From Argopecten irradians (lineage: Eukaryota > Mollusca > Bivalvia > Pectinida > Pectinidae): a DNA stretch of 64,000 bases. The position numbers were made by a program, and so were the translations under genes. Below, piece by piece: positions 36,926 through 48,167 of this stretch (positions are counted from its first letter, which is position 1; each line of letters begins with the position of its first letter). The stretch is taken from positions 36,198,679 through 36,262,678 of the forward strand of contig NC_091143.1 of NCBI RefSeq assembly GCF_041381155.1, given 5' to 3'. The notes under the pieces were generated by a model, which made no database searches, had not been told where the DNA came from, and saw only the letters and a list, made by a program, of their open reading frames with translations.

Positions 36926-37374
36926 CGAAGGTAGAAGGGACCGTGTGACTATGCACAAATTAGGCCTGTTACATCCTTAATAGATTGTCTTAAATGATCA
37001 AGAATAGCATATTTGGGACTATATGATAAGCATTTGAAATCGTATGACTGAACAATTGCTTAATTTCTAATTTCAAACACAACGCATCATGATAAAGCAT
37101 CAGGTATATAATATATAAAGATACACCATCAGAAACAATGGGCTAAAACAAACGGTTTCAAGTGAATGCATTTTTGAACTATTTCAAATACAAATGTACA
37201 TACTGCGAGGTTGAATTAATGTATTCGGATATTATGGGGTCTACTTTTTTTCAATTTAATTAGTATTAAGCATAATACATATATAGTGAGTACGCTTGGT
37301 TTAGAACATGTAATGCCGATACAAATAAGAAAGATTTGTTGCATACTGATTGAGATTCTTCCACTAGCTACAAC

Positions 37375-38516
37375 GAATGACGAAGGCGTAGTGGTTAAGG
37401 GGTATGATATCATACCACAGCCTTCAACCTCCATGTAACAGGAACTGAGTGGTTAATGTGTCCGACATTCTACCACTTGCCCTCCACGTCTGGATAAGGG
37501 GGCGGGGGACGAGTGGTTAAGGAATCTGACATTCTACCACTAGCCCTCCACGTCTGTATAAGGGGGACCGAATGGTTAAGATGTCCGACATTCTACCACT
37601 AGCCCTCCACGTCTGTATAAGGGGGACCGAGTGGTTAAGGTGTCCGACATTCTACCACTAGCCCTCCACGTCTGTATAAGGGGGACCGAGTGGTTAAGAT
37701 GTCCGACATTCTACCACTAGCCCTCCACGTCTGTATAAGGGGGACCGAATGGTTAAGGTGTCCGACATTCTACCACTAGCCCTCCACGTCTGTATAAGGG
37801 GGACCGAATGGTTAAGGTGTCCAACATTCTACCACTAGCCCTCCACGTCTGTATAAGGGGGCCGAGTGGTTAAGGTGTCCGACATTCTACCACTAGCCCT
37901 CCACGTCTGTATAAGGGGGACCGAGTGGTTAAGGTGTCCGACATTCTACCACTAGCCCTCCACGTCTGTATAAGGGGGACCGAGTGGTTAAGATGTCCGA
38001 CATTCTACCACTAGCCCTCCACGTTTGTATAAGGGGGCCGAGTGGTTAAGATGTCCGACATTCTACCACTAGCCCTCCACGCCTGTATAAGGAGGCCCAA
38101 GATGTTAAGATGTCCGACATTCTACCACTAGCCCTCTACGTCATCATAAGGGGGACCGAGTGGTTAAGGTGTCCGACATTCTACCACTAGCCCTCCACGC
38201 CTGTATAAGGAGGCCCAAGATGTTAAGATGTCCGACATTCTACCACTAGCCCTCCACGTCATCATAAGGGGGACCGAATGGTTAAGGTGTCTGACATTCT
38301 ACCACTAGCCCTCCACGTCTGTATAAGGAGGCCCAAGATGTTAAGATGTCCGATATTCTACCTTTAGCCCACCATGTCTGTATAATGGGAACGAGTAGTT
38401 AAGGAGTCCTTCATTCTACCACTAGTCCTCCACGTTTGTATAAGGAGGGCCGAATGGTTAAGATGTCCGACATTCTACCACTAGCCCTCCACGTCTGTAT
38501 AATGGGGGCCGTATGG
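37375..38516 (+). repeat. tandem array of about 18 tRNA-like SINE-head units (59-60 bp)
   Basis: Units of 59-60 bp each contain an A-box-like GACCGAGTGGTTAAGGTG, as in tRNA-Ser/Leu genes, then TTCTACCACTAGCCCTCCAC. Most copies are above 90% identical. A subset carries a variant half (GGAGGCCCAAGATGTTAAG, CGTCATCATAAGGGGG), which gives a higher-order pattern around 38030-38390. No B-box is present in the unit. The head matches the 5' part of a SINE whose body appears at 51511-51625 and 54332-54470. The array continues after an inserted MITE at 39292-39400. Confidence 0.9.
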
Positions 38517-39291
38517 TTAAAGGTAGGTTTCGCCAAACCAAATAAATGTTTTTTGTAAAATCCGATAAACCTTCCGTTAATCGGATTTTACAAAAAAAAA
38601 ATTTAAAATTTGAAAAAAACTATTAAAGATACCTCAATTTAATATCTTAATACGTATGAGATTGTACAAATGTGTCTGGAATACACAATTGAACTAAATC
38701 CTTGATTTATTACGATCGTCAGGCTGACAGGATTGTATGCAAATGAAGCTGCGATGAATTGTGATATCAAAGTTCCGCGCATGCGCATTTTTACGCACTA
38801 AAAGTAAACAAAATGGCTGAACGAAAGCGTGTGAGGAAAACATGTATCAAATTGGCATCAACGAGTAGGAAATTAGAATGGAATGGAATCGATAGCACGC
38901 TAGGATATCTCTAAGGAATGAAGCTCAGTGATGGAAATGTAGCAATAGAGGAAACAAGTGTGACATGTATAAACAATCCATCTACTTCGATTTGTTGCTG
39001 TGTTTTTACTAAGCATGCCGTGGCAAGACTGTCAGTTCTATCTGACAATTTGTTGCACGCCTCCGTTTGTTGATGCGGCCTCGTTTTGGAAAAAAAGATA
39101 CGTCATGTTCTATGAAAAGCTTGCATTGACTTCGCTCTATTTTAGATGAGTAGTTTCCTGGTCAAGCTAGGCAACTGACCACCCATATTGTTCGATGTAT
39201 GCATCGAAAATGATCTGAAGATTATATCTATGTACAGGATAAGTTTCAATTTCGTAAACTTTATATTTCATTGGGCGAAACCTACCTTTAA
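38517..39291 (+). mobile_element. MITE family B, copy 1, inserted in the SINE-head array
   Basis: It is flanked by TTAA duplications (38517-38520 and 39288-39291), with termini AGGTAGGTTTCGCC and GGCGAAACCTACCT. Removing it restores the repeat word GGTTAAGGTGTC, so the insertion is younger than the array. An internal hairpin lies at about 38552-38598. At 38813 there is a short ORF of 33 codons starting MAERKRVRK. It sits behind a GCGCATGCGC palindrome and may be the remnant 5' end of the parent transposase or a captured host first exon. Copy 2 is at 61098-62005. Confidence 0.85.
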
Positions 39292-39400
39292 GGTGTCTGA
39301 CATTCTACCACTAGCCCTCCACGTCTGTATAAGGGGGACCGAGTGGTTAAGGTGTCCGACATTCTACAAATAGCCATCCACCTGCAAGCGCCAGTGGCTA
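39292..39400 (+). repeat. continuation of SINE-head array (about 2 units)
   Basis: Two further units follow the MITE. The second decays after ACATTCTACAAATAGCCATC into unrelated sequence. Confidence 0.85.
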
Positions 39401-40747
39401 AGTGCTTAAGGTATTTTATTTATTCTGCCACTAGGTTACCTCTAAATCACATAAAGCAACTTCAGAAAACTTGCGTAGTTCGGTTTATTTTCCGTGGGGA
39501 ACTCTGAAATCTATCCGTTACCCCATGATGATGCGACATAAAATCGAAAGCCAAACAAATGTGGATAGATTGTTAGAAAACTAATAAGATTTACTAGTAT
39601 TGATCAGCAAAATGGCGATTTATGCTACCGTAATAATCTTGATTGAGTGGCTATACGTATTACATGTTTAAGAAGTAACACATAACCTTCAAATACCATT
39701 TATCTAAAAGTTACTGGATACCTTTGATCATACATAATGCTAACTAATGCATCTCGTTTTTATACTCTTTACATATACCAATCGATTAGGAGAAAGTTGT
39801 ATGAATACCATATTATCGATCTTGAGAGGATTTAATGATGCTGAAGCCGTGTTAATGTGTTAATCCTCCGTAACAGCACAGTTGTCCCAGTATGAGGTAT
39901 ACCCACATCAGTAGGAAGCGGTACGAGTTCAGCGAAGCAAGCAATTCTGCCGTCGTTAATTTTCTCATCAAACATGAATATTAGAGACGTTCACCTGTTT
40001 ATATACTCTTCAGTATTTAAAGGGACCTCCGGCGTATATGTAGACTACAGTGAATACCGTCCTTTAACATTATAATGATGAATAAACTCGGGCCCTCCTT
40101 TCATCTGCAGGTATATTTGCTTCACTGTTGAAATCAGTTGGTATTGTGACAGGCCTGTAGCTTGTTGTCATACGGTTAGGCGATAATGAAGGAGATTCTC
40201 ATGGATGTTTGCTGATAGTCTTCTACAGGTATCCACGTCGTTTTGGCATTCTGAACTAACATGAGCTATGTGAAGATACCGTAATCTATATCATTAAGTG
40301 ATTTAAGATTTGATATACCGTTAAGAGAAATATTGATTATATTTCTGTAACGGGGTAGTCGTAACACAGAGACTGTCGCATTCTATGATTAGCTCTGACT
40401 ACTGAAGTATGGGCAGTCCTAACTTTTCGAGTTAGTGGCTATAGTTCATAAAGTCAGTAAAATGAAAACGGGATTTATTTCTATTCTCCATATTGATAAG
40501 ACATCTTTGTAATTAGGGATTTGGTAAGTAAGATGTTCCGTGATTTTTATCTCCTATTTGATAACAATAGATAAATTGTGGTTTTGTCATTGTTTCTTCT
40601 CTACATATGTAGTATTTATGACATCATACTTTGTTCCAGATGCGGAGGAAAATTTCGCCTAGGTTTAAATGTTTAGATTTGATCATGATTTTGTTAACAA
40701 TTCTATATGAGGAACATAAATATATTGTTTTTGTTGTGTCTTTACAG
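39401..40747 (+). other. intronic noncoding DNA upstream of main exon
   Basis: A decayed SINE-head-like word lies at about 39390-39430. Otherwise nothing is seen. It ends in a strong acceptor (polypyrimidine tract, then TTTACAG) at 40747. Confidence 0.5.
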
Positions 40748-42184
40748 GAAGTGATCATGGCACATTCTGCCTACGCACGTGCTGCTGGTCTTCAAAGCGA
40801 GGTCAATAAGATAACTGTCACGAGGGTCGCCGGAAATGAGGTCGAATACAAGCGTCAGCTTAACCTGTACCGGAAGGACATGATGCTGACCATAAATAAC
40901 ATACAACGTGAAGAAAAACGCTTGAAAAAGTCCATGGTAAAGTATCGTGGACGAATGCGGCAGAACCGTCGGGACAGAAAGCAGAGAGAGAAAGAGGATT
41001 TCGAAAGAGATCGTAGGGCTATGAATAATATATCTAATGTTCTGGTGGTACAAACTCCGACTGAAGTTAATCAGCTAGTACCTGTTAAAGAGGGTTCTCC
41101 TGATAGTGGTATCGGTGAGGATCTACAGGGGAAAACACAGGAGGACGGTACAGAGGTGGAAAATGGGGAGGAGGACCCTGGTGAAGACATTGAAAACACG
41201 AAATTGGGATCTAAAAAGTGTGCAAAGAAATTAAGAAAAGGTGAAGAGAGCAATAGCAAAACCTATATAACGTTACCTGTTATAAATGAGGATACCGAGG
41301 AAGTAGATGAGAAATCTGTTACAGATGACGATAAAGAATTAATGGAGGAAACGCAGAATAATACGGAGAACCCAGGGGGAGAGTCTAGTGAAGTTTCAAT
41401 GACTGATTCAAAGATAATTGAACTACCGGACATTATAAAAAGAAAACGGCGTCCAGCAAAGACTTTGAAACCAAAGAAACAAATTGTTTCGTTTGCAGAT
41501 TTAATAAAACTGCAACATTCGACAAGTACGAAAAAACTTTTCGATTTAGTACACATACTGGCGGAAAAGCACGGTGTGAAGGAAGATGAAATTGTTCAAG
41601 AGAAAGAGAATAGAAATATCGCTGCTCTGAGGAACACAGGGCAGGGGATATCTGACTCTATGATGCGTGCAGCGTCTGTGCTTTACCCGATGAAGTTTGG
41701 ATATACAAATGGTGTACAGGTTGGCGAACCTACGACGCCATCTTCATCACTGGAAGATCCCTCAACGGATAACTCCGGACTGTCCTCCCCATTGGAGACA
41801 AAAGCTCCGTCCCCTCATGTAAACTTTCGTGTGAATGATCACCATAGTTCCGGGGTCCGGAACTATTCTCGACAAACTGAACCGAATCTCCCAAGTGTTC
41901 GGAGTTCATACCCAAATGAACAAATGAAAAGGAACAATAGTATGCCTACATTACTGGATCAAGTTGAAAAGGTCCAAAAGGCAAATGCACTCAAACAAAA
42001 AGAAAATGACTCTGCACAAAGACGGAATTCCGTTTCAAAGTCTTCGAATTCAACTCCGAGGGTATTACCTCCTTTAGACAAAAAGAGACTGTCCGCCAGT
42101 AATGTGTATGAACAGAGAAGTGATGCTGTGTCTTGGACAGAAGCTTTCGCTCTTCTAAAAGGAGTACACAATCTGTTTGATTAG
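40748..42184 (+). CDS. main coding exon of an uncharacterised, mostly disordered protein
   Basis: The exon starts in phase 0 after TGTCTTTACAG and runs 478 codons to TAG at 42182-42184. I do not recognise the family. Its own first ATG is at 40757 (ATCATGGC). Residues about 1-30 are AHSAYARAAGLQSEVN-like. Residues 33-95 form a highly charged coiled coil (KRQLNLYRKDM, EEKRLKKSM, RRDRKQREKEDFERDRR). Residues 115-225 are acidic and low in complexity. At about 228-243 lies a basic cluster, KRKRRPAKTLKPKKQ, that could be a nuclear localisation signal. It is followed by a more ordered block (VSFADLIKLQHSTSTKKLFDLVHILAEKHG) and SDSMMRAASVLYPMKFGY. The C-terminal third is Ser/Pro-rich and ends EAFALLKGVHNLFD. 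The frame stays open upstream into the intron to about 40631, but the acceptor at 40747 is far stronger than the one at 40639. Confidence 0.85.
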   Translation, partial: EVIMAHSAYARAAGLQSEVNKITVTRVAGNEVEYKRQLNLYRKDMMLTINNIQREEKRLKKSMVKYRGRMRQNRRDRKQREKEDFERDRRAMNNISNVLVVQTPTEVNQLVPVKEGSPDSGIGEDLQGKTQEDGTEVENGEEDPGEDIENTKLGSKKCAKKLRKGEESNSKTYITLPVINEDTEEVDEKSVTDDDKELMEETQNNTENPGGESSEVSMTDSKIIELPDIIKRKRRPAKTLKPKKQIVSFADLIKLQHSTSTKKLFDLVHILAEKHGVKEDEIVQEKENRNIAALRNTGQGISDSMMRAASVLYPMKFGYTNGVQVGEPTTPSSSLEDPSTDNSGLSSPLETKAPSPHVNFRVNDHHSSGVRNYSRQTEPNLPSVRSSYPNEQMKRNNSMPTLLDQVEKVQKANALKQKENDSAQRRNSVSKSSNSTPRVLPPLDKKRLSASNVYEQRSDAVSWTEAFALLKGVHNLFD

Positions 42185-42303
42185 CTCAACATAAAAAGGT
42201 GTCAAATGTGTATAGTATTTATTGTATGGATAAATATAGACTTTATTTATTTTACATCCATTGCAAAATAAGTTATTACTAATACAATTCAATTTCGATG
42301 GTT

Positions 42304-42475
42304 CAGATGTAAGTGCACGAGGGGCCTTAGAGTGGTAGGAAACTGGAGTATGCGGAGAATACTCACGTGATCCAACAGGCGATCACTTATTTTTAAACGT
42401 CCGTGCTAGGGGTTGGACCCAGGCCGGATAAGTGTAAGGCATAATCACTACACTACCCGAATACCCTAATATTGC
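42304..42475 (-). mobile_element. tRNA-derived SINE (second family), minus strand
   Basis: On the minus strand the head at 42470-42410 reads TCGGGTAGTGTAGTGATTAT (A-box type), then CTGGGTCCAACCCC (B-box type), resembling a Val/Glu-type tRNA. The body includes the words GTATTCTCCGCATACTCC and AGTTTCCTACCACT. It lies 120 bp past the main exon stop. Confidence 0.55.
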
Positions 42476-45400
42476 ATGGATATTTTGCAGTTTAATTTCA
42501 TGTACAGTGTAGAAATGAGAAGCTGTTTATTGTATGACACATATTGTATGTTACATACTGTATGCTACATTCTGTAATATACATACTTACTGTAACCTAT
42601 TTTCGCCGGGGATGAACTTTCGCATATTACGTGGGCCAATATTAAATAATGAAGCTTATGAGGAGTAATAGTGTAATAACGTGTGTTCCAGCTGTTTCTT
42701 TAGGGTATGTTCATGTCATTTGAGTACAAGTGGTTGAGACGCAATTATCAGTCTATTGTCTCAAAAGTTGTTTGATTTGGCGGAGAGAAATTTTCGCGAT
42801 CATCTCTGTGACACTAATTCGCAAGGGTAAATGTTCGCACATTTGTCAATTTCTAACTGGAATAAGCTATATTTTTTATGTTACCTGTCATTCTTTCTAT
42901 TGAATTGCGGGTACAAAAGTTCGCGGACACTCACTTGAACGCGAATATAGCCTGTTAAAAAAATATATATATATACAGTATATGTGTCTCAAATTCAAGA
43001 AACCCCTGAGTATGAGTGAAATGTCTCCGTGCTTCAGAATGGTGTCTCGAAGTATATTTTTGAAAGTTAAATACGTGTCCAACACACGATAACTCATTGC
43101 ATGAAATAGCACTGATCCATGTTTCTCACAAAATACAATGATACAATAATGGTTTAAATAATTTGAAAATATTAATAAAATATTAATGTTATAACTTATT
43201 TACGTATTTTTCTTAAGTGCATAAGTCTTTATTAATATAATGTATAAGTGTTAATATAGAGAGCAACCAACTAAATAATTTTACATAGACCACAGTGTTA
43301 AACTTTGTTAAAGTTTTGTGCTGTATTATTAAAACAAAGAAATATTAGTTAGCTATTGTGTTCTATAATTAAAGTCTAGGTTCTCATATAACACTAAATA
43401 GAAAAAAAAGTTTGGGTCCTTCTGCTCAAACTCCAACCAGGGTAACTTTATTGAAATCAGGCGCATTTTGCACAAACAAATCCTGAAATTCTAATGCTTT
43501 TACCTATTCATTATCAAAGTTGATATTTTGAACCTAAATCTCAATATGAATTTCCAAATTCATATCATGGTTATCTAGGAATAATTACCTGTCAGAAAAC
43601 ATTTTTACTTTTGAAATTCATAATTAGCCAGCTAATCAGCGGCCGGGTTAAAATTCTATCCTGGGCTCAATCTTGTATACACAGGGGCCATTCCATATGC
43701 ACAGGGGCCATTTCGAAGGTCTTTTTTTATTTAGTTGGTTGATCCCTTAAGAACCTTGTGGTAACGATAATATTACATGCGCTTCATTGGTGGATTATCA
43801 GTTTTGATAGCTTGCCATTATACTGTTCTGAAGCTCATCCACTGTATGGATTATTTTAAAAACGCCATTTTTGCTGTTTTAATTTTCAAGCAAAACATCG
43901 TATATGAAAAAAATTAACGTTTACGTTTTAATTAAAGAAGGTATATACTGAATATGAGTGTTTTAATGAGTTTTTTTCTTGAGTCTACATTACAGAATTG
44001 CATCCAGATAGTGATCAACTAATCAACAAACCAATGTCAATGTAATGAAATATACATATAAAGGTTGTTAATTGCATATCTATGGCGCGACAGGTGAGAT
44101 TAATCAAATCGTAATTACAGGTTGTAGGTAACTAATGTTCATGTGTGGACGCTCTGCTCAATGTTATTCAATTAATTCACTTATAATGATGTATCTAGTT
44201 TAACGGATATCGAGCTTAAAAAGCGCATATCATGGTCTTCCTAATACAGTGTAACCATATCAAACTATAGCCAATAGCCAGTATTTGTTTATCTTTTTTT
44301 AAACATTTTATCAATGTACATCATACCATATAACTCCATAATAAATTACGTTCATGCCGGAATAAAATATGTAGCCATTTTGTAACTTTTTAATGAGACG
44401 AAAAATTACCAATACATATACCTACCTGATAATACTGACTTTATCAATACAAAAGCAATAGTGGTAATGTCCACCTTTACATTAAAAGCATTCTTCTTGT
44501 ATATCTCTTGTAAATAATTATTAACAATTAATGATTGTTAATTAAACAAATAATCATTCTCCCGTTATCCATTTAAAAAGTACAGATAAGTTTATAGCAT
44601 ACAAATAAATTCCTCTAGATATTTCTAGTAAATTATTATTAGCACAGTAGAAAAACTATCTTGATATATATCCGATTAGTTATATCCCCACTATCCAGTT
44701 AAAGATACCATTAATATAGGCCAAAGTACAGTTATACAAAGCTTACATAATGCGATTTCCTTTGAGTAATTTGGTTACTAAAACATTTTCTCTTCAATTC
44801 TCAAACTTTTTTCATATCGAAAAGAATATTTTTTTAAAATTTGTAACATGATAAATCAGTTGATAAAAATTGATAAATTTCCTCCTTGTGTATGTTTATC
44901 AATTATAAGGTAATACACAACAGTTACAGTTTACAGTTATCTCCCTTTCGGAAAGGGACATCGATCGTGGAGTCATTATTCTGTAAGTGAAATTCGCGTC
45001 GTTCATGCTAACAAAAATACGACGTTACGCTTGCAAACAGAATGCCGTCACAACCATTACCTACCCGCAAGGGCAGATCACTTTTCTTAAAAAAGACAAA
45101 GCCAGAATAACATTAAGTTAATGAAGACTATTGTTTGGTTAGCTTTGATACCCTATTGTTTTAATGTGTTCCTAACAACTTCTTAGACAACATATTTTCT
45201 TAAAAAATATCTAATGAATAAATAATAATAATAATAATAATAAAACAAAGAAAACAAAAAATAGATATTAGAAATATATACTTGTAACTTTGAAATATCT
45301 TTATCTATTCACAATTTTGTGATCATTAGTCATTGCGTTTATTACCAAATTACGTTGACTAAAATATGGAAATTTTTGTTAAGTAGTTGAAAGAATTCTA

Positions 45401-46883
45401 CCTATGGAAGCAACGATTTCACCAGATATTAACATTGCCTCAATAATACGATTCGTGAAATAATAAAGAAATGGCTATGCAACTGTTCAGTTCAAACCTG
45501 ATCGCGAAACTCTAATTCCGCAGAAACTTAGTGTTCTTAAGATATTTGTGTCATCTAGAAATATTGAAAAGCTGTGAAGATTATTGAAAGGTACTGGCAA
45601 ACAATTATAATGCACTGTAAAATGTCGTATTTTATGTTTCATATATAATTAAATGAACACATACCTGCAGAAATCACTTTTCAATTATTAATAGCCCTGT
45701 AAACAGGTGTATTGATACCCACAACTTGGCTTCATATTCTGACCACATGTACCCATTTCACTGCATTGTATACGGAAATTTAACGATTTTGACAGTACTG
45801 TCGAAATTCATTTTATGCTTTTAAATGACAATGTAAAACTAAAACCTAAGCATTATAAGTATTGTTATTCTCAAAATGTTGGTAATTTTTGGAGGCGAAT
45901 AACATCTCATCTTGATCCGTTAATATGAAAATTACGGCACAAAAAAATAAAAAAACGAAAAAAAAACATAAACAATATAAATGTATCTAACATGAAATCA
46001 ATGTTTTTCTTAGAAGATGCCTCGAAACACAATCTTTTCATGTTTGTTTCATTTGTTGAATTTGATGAATTGATATTTTCTACCATTTTTTTTTGTTATT
46101 TAAAAAAAGGGGCGTTTTTGATTTATAGACATTACCAACCTATATAACATTAAAATACAATTAACTGTACACGTAATATCAACGGTTGTTTTCCATATAA
46201 CACTGGATCCTTGTTGACATATGTCTGTAGGATACGAATTACTTAAAATATATATAGGGCGTTCACGGACGTACACAACACATAAACAACAAACACATAG
46301 AGAACATCCAATAAACTATAGTGAGCGTCCTTAACATAAAATTTTGTTTGTTCTTTTTGTGTCTTGACTACTCGGCAATATTTTATTCACACTGATAGAA
46401 TTACTTTTTTTGCCCTGTATCTAATATATTGTATATACACCAGTCTGTGAATTACATTAAGTAGGCCATTGCCTTCTTTATACAGCGTAATAATATGTTT
46501 GTAGTTAAGGATGACACAAAGACAATGTCACATAAACTTTCTCCTAGCGCTCAACAATGTCAATAACTCTAGAAACACAAATATAACAGCGATCCGTGAA
46601 ATCCTTTGTAAGAATTCAAAAGGCATATTGACAAGGCTAGAAGACATTTACTTTCACCGATTTGAACAAGATAAAGACACAAGTTATGTGAATGGTGAAG
46701 TGTGTTGACGAAATCATGAAACAGCTATCCGGTCAAACTTTTCATGTTAAAGTAAATACGTGGAATCATGGGAATAAAGTATTGATATAAGTATCCATTG
46801 TATACATTAAAGATTGTATCTGTTGTACGTATTACTTATCCTTCTTTACGATGGACCTTAAGTTGTAAACAAGTTCTGGCCCC
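42476..46883. other. noncoding DNA
   Basis: No gene was recognised. 42600-42960 carries diverged TTTCGCG/TTCGCGG words of a repeat family also seen at 60834-61020. 42961-42975 is a short (AT)n. 43681-43715 has a small duplicated phrase (CACAGGGGCCATT). The rest is AT-rich. Confidence 0.45.
45221..45243. repeat. (AAT)n microsatellite
   Basis: A run of about seven AAT units. Confidence 0.9.
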
Positions 46884-47016
46884 AGGATCATGAAACAATC
46901 TTAGACTTAATTTTTTGCTTAGCCAATCAAAATGACGTAATTTTTTGTAACGTCATCTGTGATTGGCTAGGTCTAAACTTAAGACTGTTTAAGACTTAAG
47001 ATTGTTTCATGATCCT
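46884..47016. mobile_element. hairpin MITE
   Basis: Inverted ends AGGATCATGAAACAATCTTA and TAAGATTGTTTCATGATCCT, with further internal pairing (TTAGCCAATCA with TGATTGGCTA, TGACGTAA with TAACGTCA). About 133 bp, no coding capacity. Confidence 0.85.
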
Positions 47017-47454
47017 GATTTTCAAGCTAACGTGAGTAATTGTGGTATAAGTTAAAGATTAATGAAATCGTTCGTAAGCATGTCAAGTGAACAGGAATAT
47101 TTCCCACCCCGAGAGTTTAGCTAATCACCAAGAGGCTTTCCGCGTAAAAGTCCTTCTCAACAGGGTTGGGATGCCACTAATCACTTGACAAACCCACGTT
47201 TGATTATTTTTCCCCTTACATCACCAACCAATTTCAGCCATTTTACAAGGTACAAGAGTGAGCATGTGGATAACGTTACTGACATTCTACCACTAGTGAC
47301 CTACATTATGACTTGCAGACAGCGGTGGTCACTTTCGAATTTAGCACTATCTCATAACCGAACATTATGATAAAGCATTGGACGCTCCCCCTCTGAGGAA
47401 GGCTATCAATTCTGTCCACCGTCCGATACACTCCATCATGTCACCATTGTGCAT

Positions 47455-47522
47455 AAAACTAGTAGTTGCTTTTGCTTAGCCTTCAGCATAAAGAGAGTGG
47501 GACGACTGGTTTATTCGTTGTC
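47455..47522 (-). repeat. probable SINE-like repeat fragment
   Basis: The stretch TAGCCTTCAGCATAAAG ... GGGACGACTGGTTTATTCG resembles a dispersed repeat I associate with mollusc genomes. No second clear copy is in the window, so the assignment rests on recollection. Confidence 0.3.
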
Positions 47523-47525
47523 AGT

Positions 47526-48167
47526 CAACTTCGCTAGCCAAGGTTATTCATTACGATACTCTCTCTGAAACCCTTGGCAAATTTTACGTCTAGACTGAAG
47601 TTCCAGCAATGTGCCAACTGCTGGATCACCGCAGTTGCGCCCCTTCCATTTTCCCATGAAAAAGCTTATATTGTTGTTATATGGGTTGAAAAAATTGGCA
47701 GCGACTTCTGAAATACACATTGTTTGTGACAGATTCAAAATACCGAAGATTTGATGATCATTTGTTTATTAGTTTGGTAATCAGTTTTTGTGTTTCATGC
47801 TTTAGTGTAAGTCTATCTTGGCATACTTTGTCAAACTTTGTGAAACAGAAACGACGCACGTATTTACTTTCCCAATCTATTTGTAGAGCAATGTATCCAT
47901 GTACTTCATTTAGCTGATCTAAAACATTTAATAATTGAATAAATAGTAAATATGACTTCGTTAGGAGTTGTTGTTGACAGACATGAACTCAATGGTCACG
48001 CTCATTACTTCGTTTTAGTTTTGTTGGCATATAAAAAACACGTTTTCATTTGTCGACTGAACCTAGCCGCATCAGAATCTGTAAGCAGAAACTTCAGTTT
48101 TGACGCGGAGATCTACCAAGGTTTCAGGGAGAGTATGAAACTGAATACTTTTGGCTAGCGAAGTTGG
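47526..48167. mobile_element. MITE with about 50-85 bp terminal inverted repeats
   Basis: The left terminus, CAACTTCGCTAGCCAA followed by TTCATTACGATACTCTCT, pairs with the right terminus (AGAGAGT-like then TTGGCTAGCGAAGTTG). The pairing extends weakly inward (ACTGAAGTTCCAGC with GCAGAAACTTCAGT). The interior has only short ORFs on both strands and no recognisable transposase. Confidence 0.75.

Noticed and set aside
40631..40747. Extension of the main exon frame upstream to 40631
   Set aside because: The frame is open by chance through the intron end. It starts at a non-ATG codon, and the acceptor TCTTTACAG at 40747 is much stronger than the one at about 40639.
44082..44093. ATGGCGCGACAG followed by GTGAGA, looking like a tiny phase-0 coding exon
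   Set aside because: It lies downstream of the main exon with no partner acceptor, and four codons are expected by chance.
46511..46708. Plus-strand 65-codon ORF
   Set aside because: No similarity recognised and the surroundings are AT-rich. Length is within chance expectation.
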